Positions 25,220-33,730 of a stretch of 64,000 nucleotides of DNA are shown here, one piece after another. The first letter of the stretch is position 1; each line of letters begins with the position of its first letter. The notes under the pieces were generated by a model that saw only the letters and a list, made by a program, of their open reading frames with translations, did not search any database and was not told where the DNA came from. A program made the position numbers and the translations under genes. This DNA is from Amarobacillus sp046328225 (GTDB taxonomy: Bacteria; Chloroflexota; Dehalococcoidia; Tepidiformales; Tepidiformaceae). The stretch covers positions 1 to 64,000 of the forward strand of contig JAXLWZ010000015.1 of assembly GCA_046328225.1 (NCBI GenBank), read 5' to 3'.

Positions 25220-26320
25220 ATGAGCATTTCCTTACTCACCGGCCTCGTCGTAGTCGAGGCCGGGACGACGGTCAAAGCCGGATTCTGCGGCAAGCTCCTC
25301 GTGGATGCGGGCGCGGAGGTGATCAAGCTGAGCCTGCCCGGCGCCGGCGACGCGCCGTTCTCCGAATGGCTCGACCGCGGCAAGGCAAGCGTCGTCCTCG
25401 ACTGGCGCATCCCCGAGGGCGAGGCGCTGCTCGCCCGCCTCCTCGCGCGCGCCGACGTCCTCGTATCCGATCTCGAACCGCCCGCGGAGGCCGCAGCGCT
25501 CCGGGAGGCCGCGTCCCGGCATCCGCGCCTGGTGCACACCGTCCTCACCGACCTCGGGAGCGGCGGCCCCTTCGCCGATCGGCCGGCCACCGACCTCATC
25601 GTCTCCGCGCTCTCCGGCATGTGCTATATCAACGGGCAGGCGGGCCGCCAGCCGCTGCGCGAACCGGGCAACCAGGCCGCCATCGTCGGCGCACTGGGCG
25701 GGTACATCGGGACTATGGCGGCGCTTGCCAATCGCTCCCAGACCGGCGAGGGACAGGCCGTGGAGGTCTCGGCGCTCGAAGCGATGGTCAACGTGCTGAG
25801 CCCCTCGGTCCTCCAGGGCTCCTACCAGGACGGTGCGCCGCGCCGCCACCCCAGCACCGATGGCTTCCTGTTCGACTGTGCCGACGGGCAGGTGAGCATC
25901 ATCATCTCCGCCCAGCGGTCGTGGGAGACCATCGTTGATGTCTGGGGCATCACCATCGACCCGGGCGACGCCGAGAAGTTTACCGAAGCGAACCGCCGCA
26001 CGAATATGCCCGCCATCCGCGCCCTGCTCGCGCCCGTGCTCGCGAACAAGACCCGCCGCGAGGTGTTCGAGGAGCTGTGCATGGTGCACGTCCCCTGCGG
26101 CATGCTCATGACTCCCGCCGACCTCCCCCACGACCCGCATCTCATGCAGCGCGGGAGCTTCGATACCCTCGCGGGCGCGCCTGGCGCGAGATGCGTCTTC
26201 CCCGGCCCCGGCTTCCGGGTCGCGAACCAGCCGCCCACCGCCGAACGCAGACTCCCCGTCCTGGGCGCCGACACTGCCGCGGTCCTCGCGCCGCTGGGCG
26301 CCGAGGGAGGCCTCGAATGA
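25220..26320 (+). CDS. CaiB/BaiF family CoA-transferase-like subunit lacking the catalytic Asp
   Basis: 366 residues with the family fold (LVDAGAEVIKLSLPGAGDAP, RGKASVVLDW, VSALEAMVNVLSPSVLQGSYQDG). At the position of the catalytic Asp the sequence reads EPGNQAAIVGALGGYIG, with Ala at about residue 154. It also lacks the full N-terminal nucleotide-loop signature. The next gene overlaps its stop codon by 4 nt and does keep the Asp, so the two may form a heteromeric enzyme in which this one is structural. Such two-subunit arrangements are known, as I recall, for benzylsuccinate CoA-transferase. The start ATG is supported by a weak GGAGCGAG about 14 nt upstream. Confidence 0.82.
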   Translation: MSISLLTGLVVVEAGTTVKAGFCGKLLVDAGAEVIKLSLPGAGDAPFSEWLDRGKASVVLDWRIPEGEALLARLLARADVLVSDLEPPAEAAALREAASRHPRLVHTVLTDLGSGGPFADRPATDLIVSALSGMCYINGQAGRQPLREPGNQAAIVGALGGYIGTMAALANRSQTGEGQAVEVSALEAMVNVLSPSVLQGSYQDGAPRRHPSTDGFLFDCADGQVSIIISAQRSWETIVDVWGITIDPGDAEKFTEANRRTNMPAIRALLAPVLANKTRREVFEELCMVHVPCGMLMTPADLPHDPHLMQRGSFDTLAGAPGARCVFPGPGFRVANQPPTAERRLPVLGADTAAVLAPLGAEGGLE

Positions 26321-27573
26321 CCCGCATGCCACTCGAACACGTTCGCATCCTCGACCTCACGCAGGCGTGGGCCGGCTCGTACGGGCTGCAGGTACTCGCG
26401 GACCTCGGCGCCGAAGTCATCAAGGTGGAGTCGCGCTCGCGCCCGGACCCGTGGCGGGGCGGCTTCGTCGCTTCGCGCGGGCTTCCGTGCTATCCCGACG
26501 ACGGCCCGGGCGAGCGGCCCTACAACCGCTCCTACCTGGCGAACAGCGTCAACCGGAACAAGTTCGGAATCACCCTCGACCTCAACACTGCCGAAGGCCG
26601 GGGTCTCTTCCTCGAGCTCGCGAAGACCGCCGACGTCGTCACCGAGAACTTCACTCCGCGGGTGCTCGGCAATCTCGGCATCGGCTATGACGTGCTGGAC
26701 GCGGTCCGCCCCGGGATCATCCTGCTGTCGATGCCCGCGTTCGGGCTCTCGGGGCCGTACAAGGACTTTCCCGGGATCGGCGGCACGATCGAGCCCATGT
26801 CCGCGAACGCCTCGCTGCTGGGCGAAGTTGGCGGGCGGCCCCAGGTCTCGGGCGTCATGTATCCCGACGCCGTGGCCGGGCTGAATGGCGCCGCCGCCGT
26901 CCTGACCGCGCTCCACGCCCGCGCGACCACGGGCAAGGGCGCGCACATGGAGGTCTCGCAGCACGAATCGATGATCGCCATGCTCGGCGAATTCTTCGCC
27001 AGCGACGCGCTCCCGGGCCTCGCCCGCGTTGGCAACCGTGACCTCCAATTCGTCCCCAACGGGAACTACCCCTGCGCCGGAGACGATGATTGGGTGGCCA
27101 TCTCCGTGCGCGACGAGAGCGACTGGGCGCGGCTTCGTGACGTGATCGACGCGCCGGACCTTCGCGACCAGACCCTGGGCTCTGTGGAGGCACGGCGGGC
27201 CCGCGAAGACGCGATCGATGCCGCCATCGCCGCATGGACCGCGACGCGTTCGGCGGCAGTCATCGAAGAACAGCTGGTGGCGGCGGGCATCCCGGCGGCG
27301 CGCGTCCGGAGCATTGCGGACGTGCTCGCCTGCCCGCAACTGAACGCGAGCGGCTACCTCCAGACCGTGCCCCAGCCCGAGGGCATCCCCCCGGCGCCCA
27401 TGCCCGGCATCATCGCGAATCTCACCGCGACGCCGGGGTGCATTCGCATGCCGGCCGCCCGGCACGGCGAGCACAGCCACGAAGTCCTCCAGCGCATCCT
27501 CGGCCTCGAAGAATCCGAACTCGCCAACCTGGAGGCGAAAGGCATCATCGGCGCGGGCCCTCCGCCCGCCTGA
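26317..27573 (+). CDS. CaiB/BaiF family (class III) CoA-transferase
   Basis: 418 residues. The canonical start ILDLTQAWAGSYGLQVLADLGAEVIKVE is followed by NRNKFGITLDLNTAEGR, VVTENFTPRVLGNLGIGYD and AFGLSGPYKD. The catalytic Asp is near residue 184 in YPDAVAGLNG. The ATG overlaps the stop of the preceding CoA-transferase-like gene (ATGA) with GAGGGAGG upstream, indicating translational coupling. An in-frame start 240 nt upstream exists but would overlap the neighbour deeply. Probably the catalytic half of a heteromeric CoA-transferase; substrate unknown. Confidence 0.92.
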   Translation: MTRMPLEHVRILDLTQAWAGSYGLQVLADLGAEVIKVESRSRPDPWRGGFVASRGLPCYPDDGPGERPYNRSYLANSVNRNKFGITLDLNTAEGRGLFLELAKTADVVTENFTPRVLGNLGIGYDVLDAVRPGIILLSMPAFGLSGPYKDFPGIGGTIEPMSANASLLGEVGGRPQVSGVMYPDAVAGLNGAAAVLTALHARATTGKGAHMEVSQHESMIAMLGEFFASDALPGLARVGNRDLQFVPNGNYPCAGDDDWVAISVRDESDWARLRDVIDAPDLRDQTLGSVEARRAREDAIDAAIAAWTATRSAAVIEEQLVAAGIPAARVRSIADVLACPQLNASGYLQTVPQPEGIPPAPMPGIIANLTATPGCIRMPAARHGEHSHEVLQRILGLEESELANLEAKGIIGAGPPPA

Positions 27574-27608
27574 ACGACCGGCCGCCCACCCACACAAGGA
27601 GCACCACC

Positions 27609-28427
27609 ATGGAATATCGCGACATCATCTTCGAACCCGGCCCCGTCGCCCGCGTCATCCTCAATCGCCCGCGCTATCACAACTCGCAGCCGCCCCGCAT
27701 GGTCGAGGAGATGGACGACGCCTTCGGCCGCGCGGTCGATGACCCGGCGACCCGCGTCATCATCCTCTGCGGGGCCGGGCCAAGCTTCTCCGCCGGCCAC
27801 GACCTCGGCACGCCCGACTCCATCGCCGACCGCGAGGAACGCGGCCAGACGCGCGCACCCGAGTCGCGCTACAAGAGCGCCCGCGCCTACTGGTACGAAG
27901 CGTCCATGCGCTGGCGGAACATCCCGCTCCCGACCATCGCCATGGTCCACGGCTACTGCATCTACGGCGGCTGGATCTTCGCATCGGCCATGGATTTCGT
28001 CTTCGCCGCCGACAACGCCCTCTTCCTGCCCTCGCACACCCAGTACTTCACCGCCCCGTGGGACCTCGGTACGCGCCGTGCCAAGGAGATCCTCTTCGAA
28101 AGCCGCTTCATCACCGCCCGCGAGGCCTACGACTATGGCTTCGTGAACCGCATCTTCGCCCCGGACGACCTCGAACGGGAGACGCTCGCCTACGCCAACC
28201 GCGTCGCCGAGACATCCCGTTTTTCGAATCAGCAGATCAAGTTCTCGATCAACAACTGCCAGGACGTCCAGGGCTTCACGGCGTTCTCCGATTCGGCCTA
28301 CCAGACCTACTTCGTGAACTCCGTCATCCGCGCCGACCCGCTCGTGGGCCCAGGCGGCGAACGGCGCATGGAAGGCGTCGCCCACGCCAAGGAGTTGCTC
28401 CAGCGAGGCTTCCCGCCCCGCGACTGA
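27609..28427 (+). CDS. Atypical crotonase (enoyl-CoA hydratase/isomerase superfamily)
   Basis: 272 residues. The oxyanion hole is kept (SFSAGHDLGTP and GYCIYGGWIFASAMD), but hand alignment to rat enoyl-CoA hydratase puts Ile and His where the two catalytic glutamates should be. Other landmarks are APWDLGTRRAKEILFESRFIT and YGFVNRIF. It is clearly a paralogue of the minus-strand gene at 6766, which is likewise next to a CoA-transferase. Starts at an ATG preceded by AAGGAG, 36 nt after the CoA-transferase stop, hence probably last gene of the four-gene acyl-CoA cluster. Confidence 0.88.
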   Translation: MEYRDIIFEPGPVARVILNRPRYHNSQPPRMVEEMDDAFGRAVDDPATRVIILCGAGPSFSAGHDLGTPDSIADREERGQTRAPESRYKSARAYWYEASMRWRNIPLPTIAMVHGYCIYGGWIFASAMDFVFAADNALFLPSHTQYFTAPWDLGTRRAKEILFESRFITAREAYDYGFVNRIFAPDDLERETLAYANRVAETSRFSNQQIKFSINNCQDVQGFTAFSDSAYQTYFVNSVIRADPLVGPGGERRMEGVAHAKELLQRGFPPRD

Positions 28428-28443
28428 CGGCGGTGCGCGTGCG

Positions 28444-28476
28444 CCCTCCCGGTACGGGCAGATACCGCCGGGAGGG
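28444..28476 (+). terminator. Terminator of the CoA-transferase/crotonase cluster
   Basis: CCCTCCCGG (28444-28452) pairs with CCGGGAGGG (28468-28476), 9 bp, 16 nt after the crotonase stop. A TACAAT box at 28495-28500 just beyond could start the tRNA-Gly transcript. Confidence 0.6.
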
Positions 28477-28574
28477 TCTGGAGCCGCGCTCTGTTACAAT
28501 CGCGACGTGCTGCCGGGCATCGCCGCGCGCGCCCGAATGGGCCTGCGTGGTGCCGTCCCGGCATAGCACGCGAC

Positions 28575-28649
28575 GCGGGAGTAGCTCAGTGGTAGAGCGC
28601 CTGCCTTCCAAGCAGGATGTCGCGAGTTCGAGCCTCGTCTCCCGCTCCA
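28575..28649 (+). tRNA. tRNA-Gly (anticodon TCC)
   Basis: Acceptor GCGGGAG pairs with CTCCCGC, then T and an encoded CCA. D-arm TAGCTCAGTGGTAGAG; anticodon stem CCTGC/GCAGG with loop CTTCCAA containing TCC; T-loop GTTCGAG. 75 nt including CCA. Confidence 0.97.
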
Positions 28650-28668
28650 AATCCCCCCGGCCCGCGCG

Positions 28669-30507
28669 TTATTCCCGGCAGGCGAAGCTCAGCGTGCGCG
28701 TGGCCGTGAGCCCGGCGCTGTCCGTCACCGTGATGCCCAGCCGGTGCGGTTCCGCGTCCACACTGTCGCAGATGAGCCCGAAAGCGCTGGTCGACCCCGC
28801 CCGCTGCTCGTCTGTCGCGATGTGGCCCACGTCCCGCGAATCGTGGAGCGGCTCTCCCGTGCCCGTGTGCACGGCGTCGTCCACATCCAGCGTCACCGTC
28901 GTGGCGTTCCCATCGGCGTCACGCCATCGCACGCGAAAGACGGCACTTTCGCCGAGTCGCGCCGACGAGGGGCCTTCGACGGAGAGGATCTCGGGTGGCG
29001 TCACCGCCGTCGGCAACGGATACGTTCGGAAGGAGTAGCTCTGTTCGCCCACGATGGCGCCGGCGTCGTTCCGGGCGATGGCGTGGTACCGGACTTCCGG
29101 CCCATCGCGGGCGAGTACGGGAACGAACCGGCACGTCGTGGATTGCGTCGCGACGTACTCGTTGCTCCATTCCGGGCCGCTCACGGGCGCCGTTTGTTCG
29201 ATCGTCACGAAGAACCGTGCGCCGATCGGCGTGGCTTTCCAGCAGATATCGATCTCACCCGGCGCCGGATAGGCGCCGCCGTTGGGCTCGAAGGCGAACG
29301 CGCGGGCGTCCGGCGTGGCCGTCGGCGTCACGGGTGTCGATGTCGGCGTGGCGGTGGCCGTTGGGGCCGGCGTGGCCGTGCGGACCGAGGTCGCCGTCGC
29401 CGTCGGCGTCGCGGTCGGCGCCACGGACGTCGCCGTTGGCTCAGGGGTGCCACCGCCGCCGCCCGTACTGCCGGTGCCGGTCGGTTCCGGTGAGGGCGTC
29501 GGCGATGCCTGCGCGGTGCTGATCCCGGTGGCGGCCGGCGAAGGGCCATCGCCCGTGCGCTCCGTCGCGGCCGGTGACAAGCCCACCGTCGCATCTCCAC
29601 CGGCGGCATCGGCATCGTCCTCGCCACCGCGCCCGAACATGAGCCAGCCCACGACCGCAGCGGCGCCGACCGCGATCGAACAGGCCACCAGCACCAAACG
29701 GATCGGCCGCCGCGGTGAGTTAGTACGTGCCGGGGGCACCCGCGAGCCATCAAGCGCCGCCAGTAGCTCGGTCGCCGTCGGGCGGCTGGTTCGCTCCTTT
29801 CGCAACATCCAGCCCACGATTCGTCGCGCAGCCACTTCCGGAATGACGTCGAGGTCGGGTTCTTGGCGGATGTGCTTCACCACGATCTCGGCCTGGCTGT
29901 CGCCTGTGAACGGTGGCCTGCCCGCGAGCAGCTCGAACGCCACGCAACCAAGGCCGTAGATGTCGGCCTCCGCGCTCGCCGTCCCCTCGGGCGCCATGTA
30001 CGCCGGGGTGCCCATCGTCGTGCTGGCGCCCGTCAGCGCCGTGAGGTCGAGCGCCTTCGCGATGCCGAAGTCCGCGAGCTTCACGGTCCCATCGGGTGCG
30101 ACCAGCGCGTTCGATGGCTTGATGTCGCGATGGATCACGCCAGTCGCGTGGACCGCCTGGAGCCCCAACGCCAGTTGCCGGATGATCGCCTTCGCCTCGG
30201 GCCAGTCCATCGCGCCGCGCTCACGCAGCACGCCCTGGAGTGAAGGTCCGTCGACGTACTCCATCACCATGTACGGCCGGGCGTCGCGAACCCCGAACCC
30301 GAGCGTCCGCACGACGTGGGGCGAATCGATGCGCTGCGTCACCTCGACCTCGCGTGCGAAACGCTCCACGAAGTACGGGTCATCGGCGAACTGCTCGTGC
30401 AGGATCTTCAGCGCCACCGTCGCGCCCGTCTCCGTGTCGCGGGCGCGCCACACCGTGCCCATGCCGCCCCGTCCCACACGCTCCAAGAGCTCGAACCGCT
30501 CGCTCAC
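28669..30507 (-). CDS. Transmembrane Ser/Thr protein kinase with extracellular C-terminal domain
   Basis: Pkn/Hanks-type kinase, about 612 residues from the GTG at 30507. Kinase landmarks: GRGGMGTVWRA, Lys34 in VALKIL, HRDIKPSNAL with catalytic Asp128, DFGIAKAL at 146-152, and GTPAYMAPE. One membrane helix lies at about 270-290 (LVLVACSIAVGAAAVVGWLMF). It leads to a Thr/Pro-rich linker of TPTAT type and an external domain of about 200 residues with two beta-sandwich-like parts. The start is uncertain: an ATG at 30594 adds an Arg-rich leader, but the kinase begins directly at 30507 (MSERFELLERVG as translated). It ends 19 nt from tRNA-Gly, transcribed towards it. Signal unknown. Confidence 0.92.
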   Translation of the reverse strand: MSERFELLERVGRGGMGTVWRARDTETGATVALKILHEQFADDPYFVERFAREVEVTQRIDSPHVVRTLGFGVRDARPYMVMEYVDGPSLQGVLRERGAMDWPEAKAIIRQLALGLQAVHATGVIHRDIKPSNALVAPDGTVKLADFGIAKALDLTALTGASTTMGTPAYMAPEGTASAEADIYGLGCVAFELLAGRPPFTGDSQAEIVVKHIRQEPDLDVIPEVAARRIVGWMLRKERTSRPTATELLAALDGSRVPPARTNSPRRPIRLVLVACSIAVGAAAVVGWLMFGRGGEDDADAAGGDATVGLSPAATERTGDGPSPAATGISTAQASPTPSPEPTGTGSTGGGGGTPEPTATSVAPTATPTATATSVRTATPAPTATATPTSTPVTPTATPDARAFAFEPNGGAYPAPGEIDICWKATPIGARFFVTIEQTAPVSGPEWSNEYVATQSTTCRFVPVLARDGPEVRYHAIARNDAGAIVGEQSYSFRTYPLPTAVTPPEILSVEGPSSARLGESAVFRVRWRDADGNATTVTLDVDDAVHTGTGEPLHDSRDVGHIATDEQRAGSTSAFGLICDSVDAEPHRLGITVTDSAGLTATRTLSFACRE

Positions 30508-30688
30508 GCGGGCCAACCGCAGGGTGTCACACCGCCTCCACCGCGACCGAAACCGCGATTCACGGGGCGAGTCTAGGCGTCGCCGCCCGGACATCGTGGT
30601 CAGTTCGAGGACAACTTCTGGACAGTGCCCACTGCCGCCACCACCGCCGCCATTGACGCGCGCCACTCGCGATTCCAAGAATGGCTCT

Positions 30689-31087
30689 GTGGCAGCCTAT
30701 GGCGACCTCGTGATGGAGCACTTCCAGAACCCGCGCAACGCGGGCGAACTGCCCGACCCCGATGGCGAGGCTTCGAAGTCCAACCCCGTCTGCGGTGACC
30801 GCATGCGCGTCATGATCCGCGTGGCGGACGGCCGCATCGCCGAGGTCCGCTGGCAAACCCGGGGCTGCCCGCCCGCGATCGCCACCAGCTCCTTCGCCAG
30901 CGAGATGGTGCACGGCTGGACGCTGGACCAGGTGGACTCCCTCACCCGCGAAGCCATCGCCGAGGGCATCGGCGGCCTCCCCCGCGACAAGGTGCACTGC
31001 AGCGTGCTCGCCGCCGACGTCCTTCGCGCCGCGGTGGCCGATTTCCGAACAAAGGCCCGCACGGCCGCGGATCAGGGTTCGCCTTAA
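30689..31087 (+). CDS. IscU/NifU/SufU-like iron-sulfur scaffold protein
   Basis: 132 residues from the GTG at 30689 (YGDLVMEHFQNPRNAGELPD). The three scaffold cysteines are present: Cys35 in NPVCGDRM, Cys60 in TRGCPPAIA and Cys104 in KVHCSVLAADVL. The family assembles Fe-S clusters and passes them to apoproteins. No cysteine desulfurase, HscA/HscB or ferredoxin is adjacent, so it acts with partners elsewhere. No clear Shine-Dalgarno sequence is visible; an ATG at 30713 is an alternative start but would cut the conserved N-terminal helix. Confidence 0.88.
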   Translation: MAAYGDLVMEHFQNPRNAGELPDPDGEASKSNPVCGDRMRVMIRVADGRIAEVRWQTRGCPPAIATSSFASEMVHGWTLDQVDSLTREAIAEGIGGLPRDKVHCSVLAADVLRAAVADFRTKARTAADQGSP

Positions 31088-31150
31088 CGAAGCGGGCGGG
31101 TATGATCCGCCACGGCGCGAACGCGCACAGGCCGAACGACCGGAGAATCC

Positions 31151-31381
31151 ATGCTCGCCATCCTCCCCTTCCTGATGAGTGCCAACGACGCAGGCGTGAT
31201 CTGCCTGGTCATCTTCCTCGCGTCCAACATCATCTTCGGCATCCCGGTGCTCTCCACGCGCGGCACCACCCAGCTCATGTGGGCCGGCATTGTCGGCTTC
31301 GTCCTGTTTGTCGAAGTGGTCGCGATGATCACGTTCGTCGCGCTCATCAGCAACGGCACCATCAGCCCGTCCTTTAGCTGA
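31151..31381 (+). CDS. Small two-helix membrane protein, unknown function
   Basis: 76 residues with two strongly hydrophobic segments (about residues 15-33, ICLVIFLASNIIFGIPVL, and 43-66, MWAGIVGFVLFVEVVAMITFVAL). No recognisable family. Starts at an ATG preceded by CGGAG. A TATGAT -10-like box lies about 45 nt upstream, and a strong terminator follows 24 nt after the stop, so it is probably an independent transcript. Confidence 0.7.
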   Translation: MLAILPFLMSANDAGVICLVIFLASNIIFGIPVLSTRGTTQLMWAGIVGFVLFVEVVAMITFVALISNGTISPSFS

Positions 31382-31405
31382 CCGCGCGCACCTTCCACAC
31401 ACGAC

Positions 31406-31438
31406 GAGAGGCGGAGGCCATCACGGCCTCCGCCTCTC
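31406..31438. terminator. Bidirectional terminator
   Basis: A 14-bp perfect stem (GAGAGGCGGAGGCC and complement) with loop ATCAC between the small membrane protein gene and the convergent HTH gene. Confidence 0.85.
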
Positions 31439-31456
31439 CGCGTTTCGAGCACCCGT

Positions 31457-31675
31457 TTAGAGCAGGCGGCGAATCGGTTTGCGCCCCGGCCGCGGGTCGT
31501 AGTTGCTCTTGAACATCTCCAGCTTGTCCCGCTCGATCAGGTACTTCCCCGCGAACAGCGTTGCCGGGATCTTCTTCTGCTTGATCAGGCGGCGAAGGCT
31601 CTGCGGGTGAATCGCGAGCTCGCGCGCCGCCTCGACCAGGTCGAGGTAGTTGTCGAATGGGGTGATGACCGCCAC
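31457..31675 (-). CDS. Small MerR/excisionase-type helix-turn-helix protein
   Basis: 72 residues. The segment LVEAARELAIHPQSLRRLIKQKKIPATLFAGKYLIERDKLEMF reads as the winged helix-turn-helix of the HTH_17/excisionase group ('AA..L.....T..RLI..G.IPA...G..W.I.R..L..F'). It ends in a basic tail (RPGRKPIRRLL). The GTG at 31675 is chosen because AAGGAG lies 9 nt upstream; upstream in-frame sequence is not protein-like. No integrase is nearby, so it is more likely a stand-alone DNA-binding regulator than a phage excisionase. Confidence 0.78.
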   Translation of the reverse strand: MAVITPFDNYLDLVEAARELAIHPQSLRRLIKQKKIPATLFAGKYLIERDKLEMFKSNYDPRPGRKPIRRLL

Positions 31676-31779
31676 TGTGCTGGACTCCTTCCCCGGGTCG
31701 AGGCCGGGCGCCCGCCGGCGGCGCAAACGCTCACCCGCATAGGCAGTAGCAGACGTTAGCAAACCGCCCCTGTTATTGT

Positions 31780-32979
31780 CTACACCCCTGAGCAGTTCTC
31801 TTCCGCGGCCGTTCGACCCATCAACGGCGCCTCCACCCGGCGGCCGACGATGACCGTTCGCGCCCCGCGCAGCGTCGTGCAGAGCAGCGTCACGGGCTCG
31901 CCCTCGATCCGGCCGAGCATCCGCAGCAGCTCCTCCGGCTCGACCGGGAACGCCCGCCTGCGCACCTCCGTTGGCCGCCAGCCGCGCTCCCGGAGCCGCT
32001 GGCGAAGCCGGGCCACCCCGAACGGGATGACTTCGAGCACCGCGAACGTGGCTGCCATGGGGTGGAACGCCAGCGCCGGGGCCGTGAGATAGGCCACCTG
32101 CTCGTCCATCAGCCGTGCCCCGAGGAGCGCCCCGAGCTGCCGCACCAACCCGGCGCGCGTCAGGCACGACTCGGGGTCGAACGCCATCTCGCCGGGCGGG
32201 ACCGGTTCGCCGGCGCATTCCGGCGCGTCGTTCGTGAGTTCCACATCCCCGGGGAGCAGCACCGCGCGGCGCAGCCCCGCGCGGGTGCCTTCGCCGAACC
32301 AGAGCGCCGCCTCCCGCATCGAGCGGCCGAGCTGCACGAACTCGGCCTCGGCCGCGGCCGGGATGTGCCGATCCTCAATGCCCGGCGCCGTCTTCAGGAC
32401 CGCCACGCGCGCCTCCTCGGCGAGCGCGACGGCGGCGTGCCATGGAGGCGAGAACGCAGTGGGATCGAACCGCCGCGGCCCGTTCTCCCGCCGCGAGGGG
32501 TCGAGGAGCACGGCCGCGCTCCCGATGGCGAACGGGGGATGCGTGGCATCGCCGACGGCCACCAGCGCCGCGGGCACGTTCGCCGCCGCCAGCATCGCGG
32601 TCACGCGGTCGCGTTCGAGGCCCGCCGTCCGCGCCACGAGATCAGCCGCCGGTCGCAGGTCGCCGCCGAGGCCGCACGTCAGGTCGAGCACCGGTAAGCC
32701 CGCTTTCGCGATCCTCGCCGCGCGGCGCGCCGCCACGATTGGGTGGGTCATCATCTCCAGCCCGTGCGCGGTTAGCAGCATGCCCTCGATCCCGCGGGCG
32801 GCGGCCGGGGCCCGCAGGCTCACCTGCTCCGCGAGCGCCGACGCCTCCGCCGGGGGGTATGCCTTTCGCAGCCCGGTCGCGAGCCGCAGCGGGTCACGCG
32901 CGTCCAGCGACGCCGGCAACCCCGCGAGCGCCTCACGGCCGGCCGCCGAAACAAGGTACCGTGCCCGGGCGAGGTCCAT
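31780..32979 (-). CDS. THUMP-like class I SAM-dependent methyltransferase
   Basis: 399 residues. A Rossmann methyltransferase core is visible in the middle: VLDLTCGLGGDLRPAADL is the SAM-binding loop, and AAVLLDPSRRENGPRRFDP contains the catalytic-type DPxR motif. The C-terminal part corresponds to the THUMP-like domain that follows it in actinobacterial and chloroflexal proteins. The target is presumably RNA but unproven. The ATG at 32979 has no Shine-Dalgarno sequence; TACACT lies 7 nt upstream (32987-32992 on this strand), as expected for a leaderless transcript. Divergent from the HAD gene with only 61 nt between the two start codons. Confidence 0.85.
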   Translation of the reverse strand: MDLARARYLVSAAGREALAGLPASLDARDPLRLATGLRKAYPPAEASALAEQVSLRAPAAARGIEGMLLTAHGLEMMTHPIVAARRAARIAKAGLPVLDLTCGLGGDLRPAADLVARTAGLERDRVTAMLAAANVPAALVAVGDATHPPFAIGSAAVLLDPSRRENGPRRFDPTAFSPPWHAAVALAEEARVAVLKTAPGIEDRHIPAAAEAEFVQLGRSMREAALWFGEGTRAGLRRAVLLPGDVELTNDAPECAGEPVPPGEMAFDPESCLTRAGLVRQLGALLGARLMDEQVAYLTAPALAFHPMAATFAVLEVIPFGVARLRQRLRERGWRPTEVRRRAFPVEPEELLRMLGRIEGEPVTLLCTTLRGARTVIVGRRVEAPLMGRTAAEENCSGV

Positions 32980-33040
32980 CGCGCCCAGTGTACGGGCGCC
33001 CCGTTTCGCCGCACGGGCGGCGGTTGCGTACGCTGGTCCC

Positions 33041-33730
33041 GTGGCCGCCATCCTCTGCCTCGATTTCGACGACACCGTCATCCTCGAGAACCTCACCCGC
33101 GCGCTACTGGAACGCTTTGCCGAACCCGGCTGGCGCGATTTCGAACGCCAGTACCACGACGGGCGCCTCTCGGTGGAGGAGTACAACATCGCCGCCCTGG
33201 ACCTCGTGCCGATCGAGGTCGGCCCGGAGGAGATCGCGGGGTTCGCCCGGGAGACCGCCCACCCGCGCGCGGGCATCGTCGAACTGGCCGACTGGGCGCA
33301 CTGGAACGGCTGGCTGCTCTCGGTCGTCAGCAACGGCTTCGACCTCGCCGTCGACCCCGTGCTCGATGATCTCGGGCTCGATCGCGTGGCGCGCCATCGC
33401 GGGCGCACGGCGCGCACCTACCGCTGGCGTGCGCGTTACGTGAGCCCGCGGGGCATCGAGGTGCGCGAAGGGTTCAAGCTTTCGTACGCCGCCGCCTTCC
33501 GCGCGAACGGCGATTTCGTGGCGTACTGCGGCGATGGCGCCTCCGACGTCGAGGCCGCGCGCCTCGCCCCGGTCGTCTTCGCCCGCGACACGCTGCTCGC
33601 GCGGCTCCAGGGCGAACACGCCCGGGTCTACCCCTTCGAGACCTTCCACGATGTCATCGCCGTGCTCGAACGCGAAGGCTCCGGCTGGCTGACGGCCTTC
33701 GACCCCGGCCACGGTCACGACGGCTCCTGA
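33041..33730 (+). CDS. HAD superfamily phosphatase (MtnX-like)
   Basis: 229 residues from the GTG at 33041. HAD motifs: LDFDDTVI near the N-terminus (nucleophile Asp), SVVSNGFD (motif II), and YCGDGASDVEAA (motif IV, metal binding), with FKLS supplying the basic motif III residue. This arrangement (HAD-IB, cap between I and II) resembles MtnX/phosphoserine phosphatase-like enzymes; no other methionine salvage gene is present, so the substrate is open. The start has no Shine-Dalgarno sequence, and TACGCT lies 6 nt upstream, a leaderless arrangement. Its last 16 nt overlap the convergent small gene. Confidence 0.85.
   Translation: MAAILCLDFDDTVILENLTRALLERFAEPGWRDFERQYHDGRLSVEEYNIAALDLVPIEVGPEEIAGFARETAHPRAGIVELADWAHWNGWLLSVVSNGFDLAVDPVLDDLGLDRVARHRGRTARTYRWRARYVSPRGIEVREGFKLSYAAAFRANGDFVAYCGDGASDVEAARLAPVVFARDTLLARLQGEHARVYPFETFHDVIAVLEREGSGWLTAFDPGHGHDGS

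Noticed and set aside
30560..31402. Minus-strand ORF over the IscU-like gene
   Set aside because: Shadow frame with Asp/His-rich low-complexity sequence; the plus strand has three conserved scaffold cysteines.
31457..31675. Excisionase of an integrated element
   Set aside because: The HTH type fits, but there is no integrase, att-like direct repeat or phage gene in the neighbourhood.
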